Source: Trujillonella endophytica (lineage in GTDB: Bacteria > Actinomycetota > Actinomycetes > Mycobacteriales > Geodermatophilaceae). Taken from it: 64,000 nt of DNA. This document shows, piece after piece, positions 57,067-64,000 of the stretch (its first letter is position 1; each line of letters begins with the position of its first letter). The DNA lies in contig NZ_FOEE01000015.1 of assembly GCF_900110555.1 (NCBI RefSeq), positions 1 through 64,000 of the forward strand, read 5' to 3'. The notes beneath the pieces were generated by a model that saw only the letters and a program-made list of their open reading frames with translations, was not told where the DNA came from and did no database searches. A program made the translations under genes and the position numbers.

Positions 57067-57597
57067 TCAGACCTTGCGGCGGGCCCGGTAGGCGGCCACG
57101 GTCGAGCGGCTCGCGCAGGTGTTGGAGCAGTAGCGGCGGCTGGCGTTGCGCGAGGTGTCGACGTACACGTTTCCGCAGCCCTCGGCCGAGCAGACGCCGA
57201 GGCGCTGCCAGCCGTGCTGGGCGACGACCTGGGCCAGGCCCATGGCGACCGTCGTCGTCAGCTGGTCGAGGACCGGGGCGTCGGCCGGCGTGTAGTGCAG
57301 GTGCAGCTCGCCGTCGTGGTCGGTGGCGTGCGGCTGCGGGTGCGCGCGGGAGAGCAGGGCGTTGAGCCGGTCGAGCACCTCGGCCTGGGTCGTCGCGAGC
57401 GCGACGGCGCGCACCAGGTCGGCGGTCTCGGCCGCGGCGCGGGCCCCGCCGGCGTCGAGGTCGCGGGGCGACCCCGGGGAGAACCACTCGTCGTGCGCGC
57501 GGAGGAACTCCGCGGACCAGCCGTCGACGGCGCGGTCGGCGTTGGCCAGGTCGATCGCCAGCTCGACGGCGTTCGACGCGTAGGTGTCGTAATCCAC
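57067..57597 (-). CDS. CGNR zinc-finger (ABATE-type) transcriptional regulator
   Basis: A 176-residue protein. The N-terminal ABATE-like part has VELAIDLANADR and LVRAVALATTQAEVLDRLN; the C-terminal zinc finger has RLGVCSAEGCGNVYVDTSRN, RRYCSNTCASRSTVAAYRAR, with four cysteines and the arginine-rich end of the CGNR family (the CGNR quartet itself is varied to CSNT/CASR). The family is thought to act as stress or antibiotic-response regulators. It is divergent from an MFS transporter across 96 nt that contain a 30-bp dyad, so it likely controls the transporter and itself. Confidence 0.78.
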   Translation of the reverse strand: MDYDTYASNAVELAIDLANADRAVDGWSAEFLRAHDEWFSPGSPRDLDAGGARAAAETADLVRAVALATTQAEVLDRLNALLSRAHPQPHATDHDGELHLHYTPADAPVLDQLTTTVAMGLAQVVAQHGWQRLGVCSAEGCGNVYVDTSRNASRRYCSNTCASRSTVAAYRARRKV

Positions 57598-57631
57598 TTG
57601 ACCCCCTACCCTTGGCTCGTTACCGTGACCT

Positions 57632-57661
57632 GTAGGTGGTCAACCGTTGATGACCGCCTAC
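57632..57661. promoter_or_regulatory. 30-bp dyad operator between CGNR and MFS genes
   Basis: GTAGGTGGTCA and TGACCGCCTAC pair at 10 of 11 positions around an 8-nt centre. An inner perfect palindrome TCAAC-C-GTTGA (57640-57650) overlaps it. The right arm lies just upstream of a TAGTCC -10 (57672-57677) of the MFS gene, where a -35 would be, so repression is the likely effect. Confidence 0.55.
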
Positions 57662-57693
57662 ACATTCCTCGTAGTCCTGAATCGAGCTCCACC

Positions 57694-58899
57694 GTGCACG
57701 CGTACCTCTCCGTCTGGCGGCTGCCCTCCGCTCCGACGCTCCTGATCGGCGGCTTCGCCGGGCGGCTGCCCTCGGCCATGGTGCCGCTGGCGCTGCTGCT
57801 CATGGTGCAGCAGCAGACCGGCTCGTTCGCGGTGGCGGGGCTGGCCGCGGCGACGCTCGGCATCGCGATGGCCGCGATGGCGCCGGTCCTGGGCCGGGTG
57901 GCCGACCGCCGTTCGCCGCGCCCGGTGCTGCTCGCGCAGGCCGTCGCCTACCCGCTGCTGCTGGGGGTGCTCGTGGCGGCCGTGCTCGCCGGCGCGCCGA
58001 CGCCGGTGGTCGTCGCCGCCTCCGCGGCGGCCGGTGCCGCCACCCCGCTGGTCAGCGGCACCGTGCGGGCGCTGTGGTCGCGAACCGGCCCGCGCGTGCG
58101 CCCCGCGGCCTTCGCGCTCGACGCCACGAGTACCGAGCTGGTCTTCGTCGTCGGCCCGGCCGTGGTGGCCGCGCTCGCCGTCCTCGCGGCGCCGGCGGTC
58201 GCCATGGCGACCGCCGGGGTGCTCGCCGTCGCCGGCGCCGTCGGGATCGGCCTCTCCCGCCCGATGCGCGACTGGGTGCCGGCCGCGCATGCGCAGTCCG
58301 GCGTCTTCTCGACCGTCCGGGCGCCGGGCATGCCCCGGGTGCTGATCAGCGGGGCCGCCCTGATGACCGGTTTCGGCGCGCTCGAGGTCGCCGTCCCCGC
58401 CTTCGCCGACGCGGCCGGCACGCCGGGGATGTCCGGTGTCCTGCTCGCGGTCTGGTCGCTGGGCTCGGTGATCGGCGGGCTGTGGTTCGGCGCCCGCGTG
58501 CTGAGCGCCTCGCTGCCCCGCCAGTACCGCTGGCTCCTGCTGGGCACGACCATCGGCCTGGCGCCGCTGGCCGCGGTGTCCAGCCCGTGGGTCCTGGGTG
58601 TCCTGCTGTTCCTCGGCGGATCGGTCATCGCCCCGACGCTCACCGTGCAGAACTCCCTGGTCGGCGCGATCGCCCCGGCGCAGGCGACCACCGAGGCCTT
58701 CACCTGGTTGTCCACGGTCACCGTGGGCGCCTCCGCCGTCGGTGCGGCGCTCGGCGGCGCGCTGATCGAGGGATCGGCAGGCGTGCCCGGGGCGCTGCTG
58801 CTCGCGGTCGGCGGGGCCGCCGTCGCGGTCGCGGTGACGTTGCTGCCGGGTCGCCGCATCGTCGTCCCGTCGGCGTCGCGGCGGCCGGTGGCCGCCTGA
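57694..58899 (+). CDS. MFS transporter
   Basis: A 401-residue polytopic membrane protein with about 12 helices: SVWRLPSAPTLLIGGFAGRL, GLAAATLGIAMAAMAPVLGR, then the MFS loop RVADRRSPRPVLLAQA. It is probably an efflux pump, judging from the divergent CGNR regulator. GTG start with a short leader of about 9 nt after the expected transcription start. A compact GC-rich palindrome (58911-58925) follows the stop. Confidence 0.82.
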   Translation: MHAYLSVWRLPSAPTLLIGGFAGRLPSAMVPLALLLMVQQQTGSFAVAGLAAATLGIAMAAMAPVLGRVADRRSPRPVLLAQAVAYPLLLGVLVAAVLAGAPTPVVVAASAAAGAATPLVSGTVRALWSRTGPRVRPAAFALDATSTELVFVVGPAVVAALAVLAAPAVAMATAGVLAVAGAVGIGLSRPMRDWVPAAHAQSGVFSTVRAPGMPRVLISGAALMTGFGALEVAVPAFADAAGTPGMSGVLLAVWSLGSVIGGLWFGARVLSASLPRQYRWLLLGTTIGLAPLAAVSSPWVLGVLLFLGGSVIAPTLTVQNSLVGAIAPAQATTEAFTWLSTVTVGASAVGAALGGALIEGSAGVPGALLLAVGGAAVAVAVTLLPGRRIVVPSASRRPVAA

Positions 58900-58910
58900 C
58901 CGGCTCCGCA

Positions 58911-58925
58911 CCCCCGGGCCGGGGG
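58911..58925 (+). terminator. GC palindrome after MFS gene
   Basis: CCCCCGG-G-CCGGGGG, 11 nt past the TGA. The centre is one base, so the real stem would be shorter; weak evidence for termination. Confidence 0.3.
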
Positions 58926-58940
58926 CGGCCGGGGCGCTGG

Positions 58941-58946
58941 TAGTCT
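58941..58946 (+). promoter_or_regulatory. Candidate -10 box (TAGTCT) of the tRNA genes
   Basis: GTAGTCT lies 35 nt before the tRNA-Ser 5' end. The transcript leader would contain a 6-bp hairpin TCCGAG-GGGA-CTCGGA (58960-58975) directly before the tRNA. Confidence 0.45.
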
Positions 58947-58980
58947 TCAGCGCGGTGGTTCCGAGGGGACTCGGACCCCG

Positions 58981-59069
58981 GGAGGCTTCGCCTAGTCCGG
59001 TCTATGGCGCCGCACTGCTAATGCGGTTTGGGTTAATCCCCATCCCGGGTTCAAATCCCGGAGCCTCCG
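58981..59069 (+). tRNA. tRNA-Ser (anticodon GCT)
   Basis: An 89-nt class II tRNA. The acceptor stem GGAGGCT pairs with AGCCTCC (59062-59068) and G59069 is the discriminator. The anticodon stem CCGCA/TGCGG encloses CTGCTAA with the anticodon GCT at 59017-59019, the long variable arm follows, and the T arm reads CCGGGTTCAAATCCCGG. CCA is not encoded. Confidence 0.95.
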
Positions 59070-59089
59070 CGCACGACAACTGAACACAG

Positions 59090-59162
59090 GCACCCGTAGC
59101 TCAACGGATAGAGCATCTGACTACGGATCAGAAGGTTAGGGGTTCGAGTCCCTTCGGGTGCA
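59090..59162 (+). tRNA. tRNA-Arg (anticodon ACG)
   Basis: A 73-nt tRNA. GCACCCG pairs with CGGGTGC and A59162 is the discriminator. The D arm has GCTCAACGGATAGAGC, the anticodon stem CTGA.../TCAG encloses the anticodon ACG at 59123-59125 (read as ICG), and the T loop is GTTCGAGTC. It lies 20 nt after tRNA-Ser, probably one transcript. Confidence 0.95.
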
Positions 59163-59180
59163 CGTCTGGTTGAGACACCG

Positions 59181-59218
59181 ATCTGCCGCGCCGCCCCGAC
59201 GGGGGAGGCGCGGCAGAT
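59181..59218 (+). terminator. Terminator after tRNA pair
   Basis: A perfect 12-bp stem ATCTGCCGCGCC / GGCGCGGCAGAT, with a further CCCC/GGGG pairing inside the loop, followed by TCGTTTT. It is the best rho-independent terminator candidate in the window, 18 nt after the tRNA. Confidence 0.85.
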
Positions 59219-59508
59219 TCGTTTTCCGGGGCCGATACGGACGCCCGCCCGGTGCGGGGTGGTGCAGATCCCGGCCCTACCGCTCGGCATCGCCGGCGGT
59301 CGGGGGAGAACCCCCACCGGTCGTCCCCCGGAACCGGGGACGGATGGGGGTCCTCCCCGATGGGCCCGCCGCCGCCCCGCCGACAGGCTCCGAGGGCGGG
59401 ATGTCGGGCTGGCCCGACACCGGCTCCGCCAGCTGGCGGGATGGGTCCGCGCGCCCCTGAGCAGCAGATTCGGCGGCGGACATCCCGCACCCAGACAGGA
59501 GACCTCCC
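59219..59508. promoter_or_regulatory. 290-nt upstream region of MMPL gene with palindrome
   Basis: With the terminator before it this is 346 nt without a gene. It contains GGGGG-AGAA-CCCCC (59302-59315), GTCCCC/GGGGAC (59323-59341) and an 18-bp palindrome TGTCGGGC-TG-GCCCGACA (59402-59419), 90 nt before the MMPL start; the last is a good operator candidate. No regulator gene is adjacent. Confidence 0.4.
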
Positions 59509-61743
59509 ATGCAGCGAACCGGCAACCTCGCCGGGCGGGTCGGCCGGTGGAGCGCCCGCCACCGCAGGGCAGCAGTGCTCGGCTGGCTGACCTTCGTCCT
59601 GGCCGCCCTCGCCGTCAGCGCCCTCGTCCCGCAGGGCGAGCTGACCGGCACCGAGCAGAGCCTCGGGGCGCCCGCCGAGGCCGAGCGGATCCTCGACGAG
59701 AACGGCTGGGAGGAGCCGGCGGCGGAGATGGTCCTGGTGCAGCGGGACGCCGACGTGCCCGAGGCCGCCGTCACGGCCGCACTCACCGACCTCGTCGCCA
59801 CGCTCCGGGCCGTGCCCGAGGCCGTCGACGTCGCCAGCCCCCTCGACGGCTCGCCGCTGGTCTCCGAGGACGGCCGCTCGGCGCTGGTCACCCTCGACAT
59901 CGCCGGCGACGCCGAGACGGCCGACGAGCGCCTCGCGCCGATCACCGCTGCCGTCACCGCGGTCGCCGACCGGCACGACGACGTCCGCGTGGAGCAGTTC
60001 GGCGACACCACCGCCGACGTCGCCATCGGCGAGACCCTCGACGAGGACTTCCAGCGGGCCGAGCTGCTGTCGATCCCGATCACGCTCGCCGTCCTGCTGC
60101 TCACCTTCGGCGCGCTCGTGGCCGCCGTGCTGCCGCTGGTGTTCGCGCTGACGGCGTTCGTCGGCGCCCTCGGGATGCTCAGCCTGACCAGCCAGATCTG
60201 GCACGTCGACGAGAGCGCGCAGATCGTCATGCTGCTCATCGGCCTGGCCGTGGGCGTGGACTACTCGCTCTTCTACCTCAAGCGCGAGCGGGAGGAGCGC
60301 GCCAAGGGCGCGGGCCCGGTCGACGCCCTCGACATCGCCGCCGCCACCTCCGGCCGGTCGGTGCTGATCTCCGGCATCACGGTCGTCGTCGCGATGGCCG
60401 GCATGTTCCTCACCGGCTTCTCCGTCTTCACCGGCATGGCCTCGGCGACGATCCTCGTCGTCGCGATCTCGGTCGTGGGGTCGCTGACCGTGCTGCCGGC
60501 GATGATGGCCTGGCTCGGCGACCGGGTGGAGAAGGGGCGGCTGCCGTTCGCCCGCCGGCGGACCGGCGCCAGCCCCGGCCGGTTCTGGTCCGCGCTGCTG
60601 GGCGTGGTGCTGCGGAGGCCGCTGGTCGCCGCGCTGGTCGCCGGAGCCGCGCTGACCGCCCTCGCCGTCCCCGCGCTGACGATGGACCTGCGCAACGAGA
60701 GCGTCAGCGACCTGCCGCAGGACCTCGCCGTGATCCAGACGTACAACCGGATCGAGGAGGCGTTCCCGGGCGGGCCGTCGCCCGCGGAGGTGGTGGTCGA
60801 GGCGCCGGACGTCGACGCCCCCGAGGTGCAGGCCGCGATCGCCGACCTGCGGGAGCGGGCGCTGGCAAGCGGGCAGATGAACGAGCCGATCGACGTGGCG
60901 ACCAACGAGGCCGGGACGGTCGCCGTCGTCAGCGTGCCGCTGGTGGGGGACGGCGAGGAGCAGGCCTCACGCGACGCGCTGGCCACGCTCGCCGACGACC
61001 TGGTGCCCGCGACCGTGGGAGCGGTGGACGGCGTGACGGCCGTGGTCGGTGGCGACACCGCCGAGTCCGTGGCCTTCGACGAGCTCATGGCCGAGCGCAC
61101 CCCGCTGGTCTTCGGCTTCGTGCTCGTGCTGGCCTTCGTGCTGCTGCTGATCTCGTTCCGCTCGGTGACCATCGCCGTCACCGCCATCGTGCTGAACCTG
61201 CTGAGCGTGGCCGCCGCCTACGGTGCCCTGGTGCTGGTGTTCCAGCAGGGGGTGGGCGCCGACCTGATCGGCCTGGACCGGACCGGCGGCATCGTGAACT
61301 GGATCCCGCTGTTCCTCTTCGTGATCCTGTTCGGCCTGTCGATGGACTACCACGTGTTCATCCTCGGGCGGATCCGCGAGGGCCACGACCGCGGCCTGTC
61401 CACCCGCACGGCGATCGCCCGCGGCATCACGTCGTCGGCCGGCGTGGTGACCAGCGCCGCGGTGATCATGGTGTTCGTCTTCCTGACCTTCGTGACGCTG
61501 TCGATGACGTCGATGAAGCAGGTGGGGCTGGGGCTGGCGATCGCGGTCCTGCTGGACGCCACCGTCGTCCGGGCGGTGCTCGTGCCGGCGGTCATGCAGT
61601 TGCTCGGGGAGGCCAACTGGTACCTGCCGAGGTGGCTGCGCTGGCTGCCGGAACTGCGCCACTCCGATGCCGCCCCGGAGGCCGTCCCGGCGCCGCGGAT
61701 CCCCGCCGCCGTCGACGAGGTCCCGGTCCTGGTCCGCGACTGA
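59509..61743 (+). CDS. MMPL family RND-type transporter
   Basis: A 744-residue membrane protein with the MMPL plan: helix 1 (AVLGWLTFVLAALAVSAL), an external domain, five helices with the proton-relay motif LAVGVDYSLFYLKRE, a second half with another helix, external domain and five helices holding LFGLSMDYHVFILGRI. Members export lipids or small molecules; GDXXXY-like motifs are present in both halves. ATG with AGGAG 8 nt upstream. The 271 nt after it carry no other gene. Confidence 0.87.
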   Translation: MQRTGNLAGRVGRWSARHRRAAVLGWLTFVLAALAVSALVPQGELTGTEQSLGAPAEAERILDENGWEEPAAEMVLVQRDADVPEAAVTAALTDLVATLRAVPEAVDVASPLDGSPLVSEDGRSALVTLDIAGDAETADERLAPITAAVTAVADRHDDVRVEQFGDTTADVAIGETLDEDFQRAELLSIPITLAVLLLTFGALVAAVLPLVFALTAFVGALGMLSLTSQIWHVDESAQIVMLLIGLAVGVDYSLFYLKREREERAKGAGPVDALDIAAATSGRSVLISGITVVVAMAGMFLTGFSVFTGMASATILVVAISVVGSLTVLPAMMAWLGDRVEKGRLPFARRRTGASPGRFWSALLGVVLRRPLVAALVAGAALTALAVPALTMDLRNESVSDLPQDLAVIQTYNRIEEAFPGGPSPAEVVVEAPDVDAPEVQAAIADLRERALASGQMNEPIDVATNEAGTVAVVSVPLVGDGEEQASRDALATLADDLVPATVGAVDGVTAVVGGDTAESVAFDELMAERTPLVFGFVLVLAFVLLLISFRSVTIAVTAIVLNLLSVAAAYGALVLVFQQGVGADLIGLDRTGGIVNWIPLFLFVILFGLSMDYHVFILGRIREGHDRGLSTRTAIARGITSSAGVVTSAAVIMVFVFLTFVTLSMTSMKQVGLGLAIAVLLDATVVRAVLVPAVMQLLGEANWYLPRWLRWLPELRHSDAAPEAVPAPRIPAAVDEVPVLVRD

Positions 61744-62014
61744 CCGTGGCGGCCCCGGTCGCCGGGGACGGCCCTCCGTTCCCGGCGACCGGGCGTCGGC
61801 GGGGCGCTCCCCGGCCTTGCGCACGTATCCTTCGACGGGGCCGGCGGCCGAGCCGTGCACCGGGCGGGGTGGGCGTGCTCCCTGGCGCACCTGTGACGGA
61901 CGAGGCGATCCCCCGCGCCGGGCGGACGGCCGCGCGCCCGCACGGGCATGGCACCCTCGCAGGACGGAGGGCCGGCCGCCCACCGAACCGGACCGACCCC
62001 TGGAGACGTCGAGC

Positions 62015-63220
62015 GTGGACATGACCGTCGTGGTGCCGACGTTCAACGAGCGCGGCAACGTCGCCGAGCTCGTGCGCCGGCTCGGGGAGTCGCTGCTCGA
62101 CCGCGACGCCGAGATCCTGTTCGTCGACGACTCCGACGACGACACCGCCGACGTCGTCCGCGAGGTCGCGCGGACCAGCAGCCTGCCGGTGCGGCTGTTG
62201 CACCGCGAGCGCGACCAGCGCGAGGGCGGCCTGGCCGGCGCGGTCGCCGCCGGGATCGCCACCGCGCGCGGGGAGTACGTCGTCGTCATGGACGGCGACC
62301 TGCAGCACCCGCCGGAGCTCGTGCCGCTGCTGCGCGACGGCGCCGAGTCGGTCGACATGGTCGTGGCCAGCCGCTACGTCGGCGCGGGGGACTCCTCCGG
62401 CCTGTCCTCGTCGTGGCGGCGTGCGGTGTCCAGCACGTCCACCCTGCTGGCACGTTCCTGCTTCCCCCGCCGGGTGGGCCGGGTCTGCACCGACCCGATG
62501 ACCGGCTTCTTCTGCGTGCGGCGCAGTGCCGTGCACCTCGACCGGCTCCGCCCGCGCGGGTTCAAGATCCTGCTCGAGATCCTCGCCCGGCACGACCTGG
62601 ACGTCGCCGAGGTGCCGTTCGCCTTCGGGGAGCGGCTCGACGGCGAGAGCAAGGCCTCCTGGCGCAACGGCGTGCAGTTCGCCTACCAGATGGCGGCGCT
62701 GCGGATGGGCCGGATGTCGCGGTTCGCGGCCGTCGGCGCCCTGGGCACGATCCTGAACCTGCTGCTCATGTGGCTGCTGCTGCGCGAGACGAGCCTGCAC
62801 TACCTGCCGGCGGCGGTCATCGCCACCGAGGTCGCGATCGCGCACAACTTCGTGCTGCAGGAGCGCTTCGTCTTCAACGACCTCAAGGACAACCGGCATC
62901 CCTGGTGGATGCGGTTCCTGCACTCGCTGCTCTACAACAACGTGGACACCCTCGCCCGGCTGCCCGCGCTGGCGTTCCTCGTCGAGGTGCTCACCTTCCC
63001 GTCGGTCCTCGCGCAGGGGCTCACGCTCGCGGTCGCCTTCCTGGCCCGCTTCTTCTTCGTGTCGACCGTCGTCTACCGGCCCCGGCGCGCGCCGGGTGCG
63101 ACCGGTGTCGAGGACGGGCCGGAGATCGACGTCATGGCGATCGCCCCGCTGCAGGGAGTTCCGGGACCGGCCGAGGACACCCGGCCGGCCCCGGAGGACG
63201 GCATCGCGCGCGACTCCTAG
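62015..63220 (+). CDS. GT2 glycosyltransferase fused to GtrA-like membrane domain
   Basis: A 401-residue protein. The GT-A domain has TVVVPTFNERGNVAELV, EILFVDDSDDDTAD, VVMDGDLQHPPELVPLL and DPMTGFFCVRRSAV, like dolichyl-phosphate-mannose synthases, and from about residue 240 the GtrA-like four-helix domain (RFAAVGALGTILNLLLMWLL, VIATEVAIAHNFVLQERFVF). It probably makes polyprenyl-phosphate-linked sugar and flips or anchors it. GTG start chosen because GGAG lies 9 nt upstream; an ATG two codons on (62021) is also possible. Confidence 0.83.
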   Translation: MDMTVVVPTFNERGNVAELVRRLGESLLDRDAEILFVDDSDDDTADVVREVARTSSLPVRLLHRERDQREGGLAGAVAAGIATARGEYVVVMDGDLQHPPELVPLLRDGAESVDMVVASRYVGAGDSSGLSSSWRRAVSSTSTLLARSCFPRRVGRVCTDPMTGFFCVRRSAVHLDRLRPRGFKILLEILARHDLDVAEVPFAFGERLDGESKASWRNGVQFAYQMAALRMGRMSRFAAVGALGTILNLLLMWLLLRETSLHYLPAAVIATEVAIAHNFVLQERFVFNDLKDNRHPWWMRFLHSLLYNNVDTLARLPALAFLVEVLTFPSVLAQGLTLAVAFLARFFFVSTVVYRPRRAPGATGVEDGPEIDVMAIAPLQGVPGPAEDTRPAPEDGIARDS

Positions 63221-63249
63221 AGCGTCGGTCCTGGAGGGCCGGCGACGGG

Positions 63250-63741
63250 TCAGGCGATCCCGAGCTCGGCGCAGGTGTCGGCCAGGGTCTCCAGGCCGGC
63301 CAGGGTGGCGTCGATCTCCTCCACGCCGCCCCCGCCCTCGAGCGCGGGCACCGCGGCCGCGGCGGCGGCGCTGATCTCGGTCGCGGTGGCCAGCACCGGG
63401 GAGGACACCTCGTCGGCCGGGACGGCGTCGATGTCGGCGGCGAGGGCGTCCAGCGAGTCGACGAGGGTCGACGGGTCGTCGGTGCTGCCGCTGCCGTACT
63501 CGTCGTAGGCCAGCCGGAAGGTCTCGCCGTCGGCGGCGTACAGCCCGCACGCGGCGGCGTCCCCGGGTCCGGTGGTGCCCTCCTCGACGGTGCCGGCGGC
63601 GCCGTCCCCGCTCCCGCCCTCGGCGACGACGCCGGGCGCGCCGGAGGCGGCGGGCTCGTCGTTCTCGCCGCAGGCGCCGAGGAACAGGACGGCGGCGGAG
63701 AGGGCGAGCAGGGTGGTGCCTGTTCGGGCGACGGTGCGCAT
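63250..63741 (-). CDS. Small lipoprotein, hypothetical
   Basis: A 163-residue protein with a lipoprotein signal ending LGAC (LLALSAAVLFLGACGENDEP), a flexible acidic/glycine linker (about 30-60), then a helical domain with CGLYAADGETFRLAYDEYG, and a C-terminal LETLADTCAELGIA. Two cysteines in the domain may form a disulfide. Function unknown. The ATG at 63741 is preferred over the longer open frame because it precedes the signal peptide directly. Confidence 0.6.
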   Translation of the reverse strand: MRTVARTGTTLLALSAAVLFLGACGENDEPAASGAPGVVAEGGSGDGAAGTVEEGTTGPGDAAACGLYAADGETFRLAYDEYGSGSTDDPSTLVDSLDALAADIDAVPADEVSSPVLATATEISAAAAAAVPALEGGGGVEEIDATLAGLETLADTCAELGIA

Positions 63742-63833
63742 GGGGGAGGTGCTCCTCGGGACGACGGCGGGGGAGCCGGACGGGATGTCCGGCCCCGGTC
63801 GTGGAGGAGCGTCGTTCCGACCGCTTGCGCGGC

Positions 63834-63875
63834 CCTTGCGGGCGGCCGGGTGCTCGCTCCCGGCCGCCCGCAAGG
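63834..63875 (-). terminator. 17-bp hairpin after aldehyde dehydrogenase gene
   Basis: CCTTGCGGGCGGCCGGG and its exact complement CCCGGCCGCCCGCAAGG (63859-63875) with an 8-nt loop, 2 nt past the stop of the leftward aldehyde dehydrogenase gene. No T-tract. It is the longest perfect stem in the window. Confidence 0.75.
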
Positions 63876-63877
63876 CC

Positions 63878-64000
63878 TCAGAGCGGAAAGGAGATGTACT
63901 TCGTCTGCAGGTACTCGGCCAGGCCCTCGTGGCCGCCCTCCCGGCCGATGCCGCTCTGCTTCACCCCGCCGAACGGCGCCGCCGGGTCGCTGATCACGCC
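63878..64000 (-). CDS. Aldehyde dehydrogenase (succinate-semialdehyde type), C-terminal fragment
   Basis: Reading from the window edge leftward gives [20 protein letters not shown] and [20 protein letters not shown] then [17 protein letters not shown] is the C-terminal signature of NAD(P)-dependent aldehyde dehydrogenases and the rest matches succinate-semialdehyde dehydrogenases (GabD). Only the last 40 residues are present; the active-site cysteine lies outside the window. Confidence 0.85.
   Translation of the reverse strand, partial: GVISDPAAPFGGVKQSGIGREGGHEGLAEYLQTKYISFPL

Noticed and set aside
59259-62024. A 921-codon open frame overlapping the MMPL gene in another frame
   Set aside because: The translation is arginine/glycine/proline-rich with no membrane segments or motifs; the MMPL frame has both family motifs and a ribosome site.
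1-64000. Insertion sequences, integrases or prophage genes
   Set aside because: No transposase, integrase or phage structural motif was found in any credible frame, and the tRNA pair is not followed by a repeated attachment-like copy of the tRNA 3' end within the window.

Overview
The window is very G+C-rich DNA with many GTG starts, frequent 4-nt ATGA/GTGA gene overlaps, -10 boxes of the TANNNT type, a CGNR zinc-finger regulator and a DUF6318 lipoprotein. This points to an Actinomycetota genome, plausibly of the Geodermatophilaceae (Blastococcus/Geodermatophilus/Modestobacter); the family is an inference from gene content, not a search result. No rRNA, CRISPR array, insertion sequence or prophage was seen. 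Both ends cut a gene.

About 50 kb (1 to 49.6 kb) is a large polysaccharide (exopolysaccharide/capsule) locus. The first block (1-19 kb) holds a methyltransferase, a Wzz-type chain-length protein with a degenerate kinase-like domain, a Wzy-type polymerase, three GT4 genes (one a tandem fusion of two complete GT4 modules), a flippase, a pyruvyl transferase, a CapK-like adenylating enzyme, two more methyltransferases, an apiosidase-like (DUF4038) hydrolase and a heparinase II/III-type lyase. The second block (19.3-27.6 kb) is a sugar-nucleotide cassette: GDP-mannose-dehydrogenase-like enzyme, GT2, C-methyltransferase, nucleotidyltransferase, PIG-L deacetylase, PLP aminotransferase of the glutamate-semialdehyde-aminomutase type, a possible 40-residue protein and a DUF4910/DUF2172 aminopeptidase-like protein. 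After an FMN hydroxyacid oxidase and an ExoA-like GT2, the third block (30.7-37.3 kb) starts with the only full-length initiating phosphoglycosyl transferase and continues with a CDP-glucose-type nucleotidyltransferase, an SDR, an RmlC-like epimerase and a SAF-domain oxidoreductase. The fourth block (37.4-49.6 kb) has a second Wzz/Wzy/acyltransferase operon, a second flippase, more glycosyltransferases and three paralogous GH26-like hydrolases, one with a lipoprotein-like signal and two with a membrane anchor.

Read together, the locus appears to encode Wzx/Wzy-type assembly of one or two decorated (uronic, amino/branched, pyruvylated, acylated) polysaccharides, with several polysaccharide-cleaving enzymes built into the locus. 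Initiation would be shared, because two Wzx, two Wzy and two Wzz candidates are served by a single complete initiating transferase.

From 49.6 to 64 kb the content is mixed: a PHP-domain hydrolase overlapping a DoxX-like gene (possible CTG start), small membrane and HTH proteins, a truncated catalytic-dyad-deficient sugar transferase, a proline-rich secreted protein with nine heptapeptide repeats, a PKD/DUF6318 pair with less G+C-rich stretches, a PAP2-diacylglycerol-kinase fusion, a divergent CGNR-regulator/MFS pair around a 30-bp dyad, tRNA-Ser(GCT) and tRNA-Arg(ACG), an MMPL transporter, a GT2-GtrA fusion, a small lipoprotein and the end of a succinate-semialdehyde-type aldehyde dehydrogenase.
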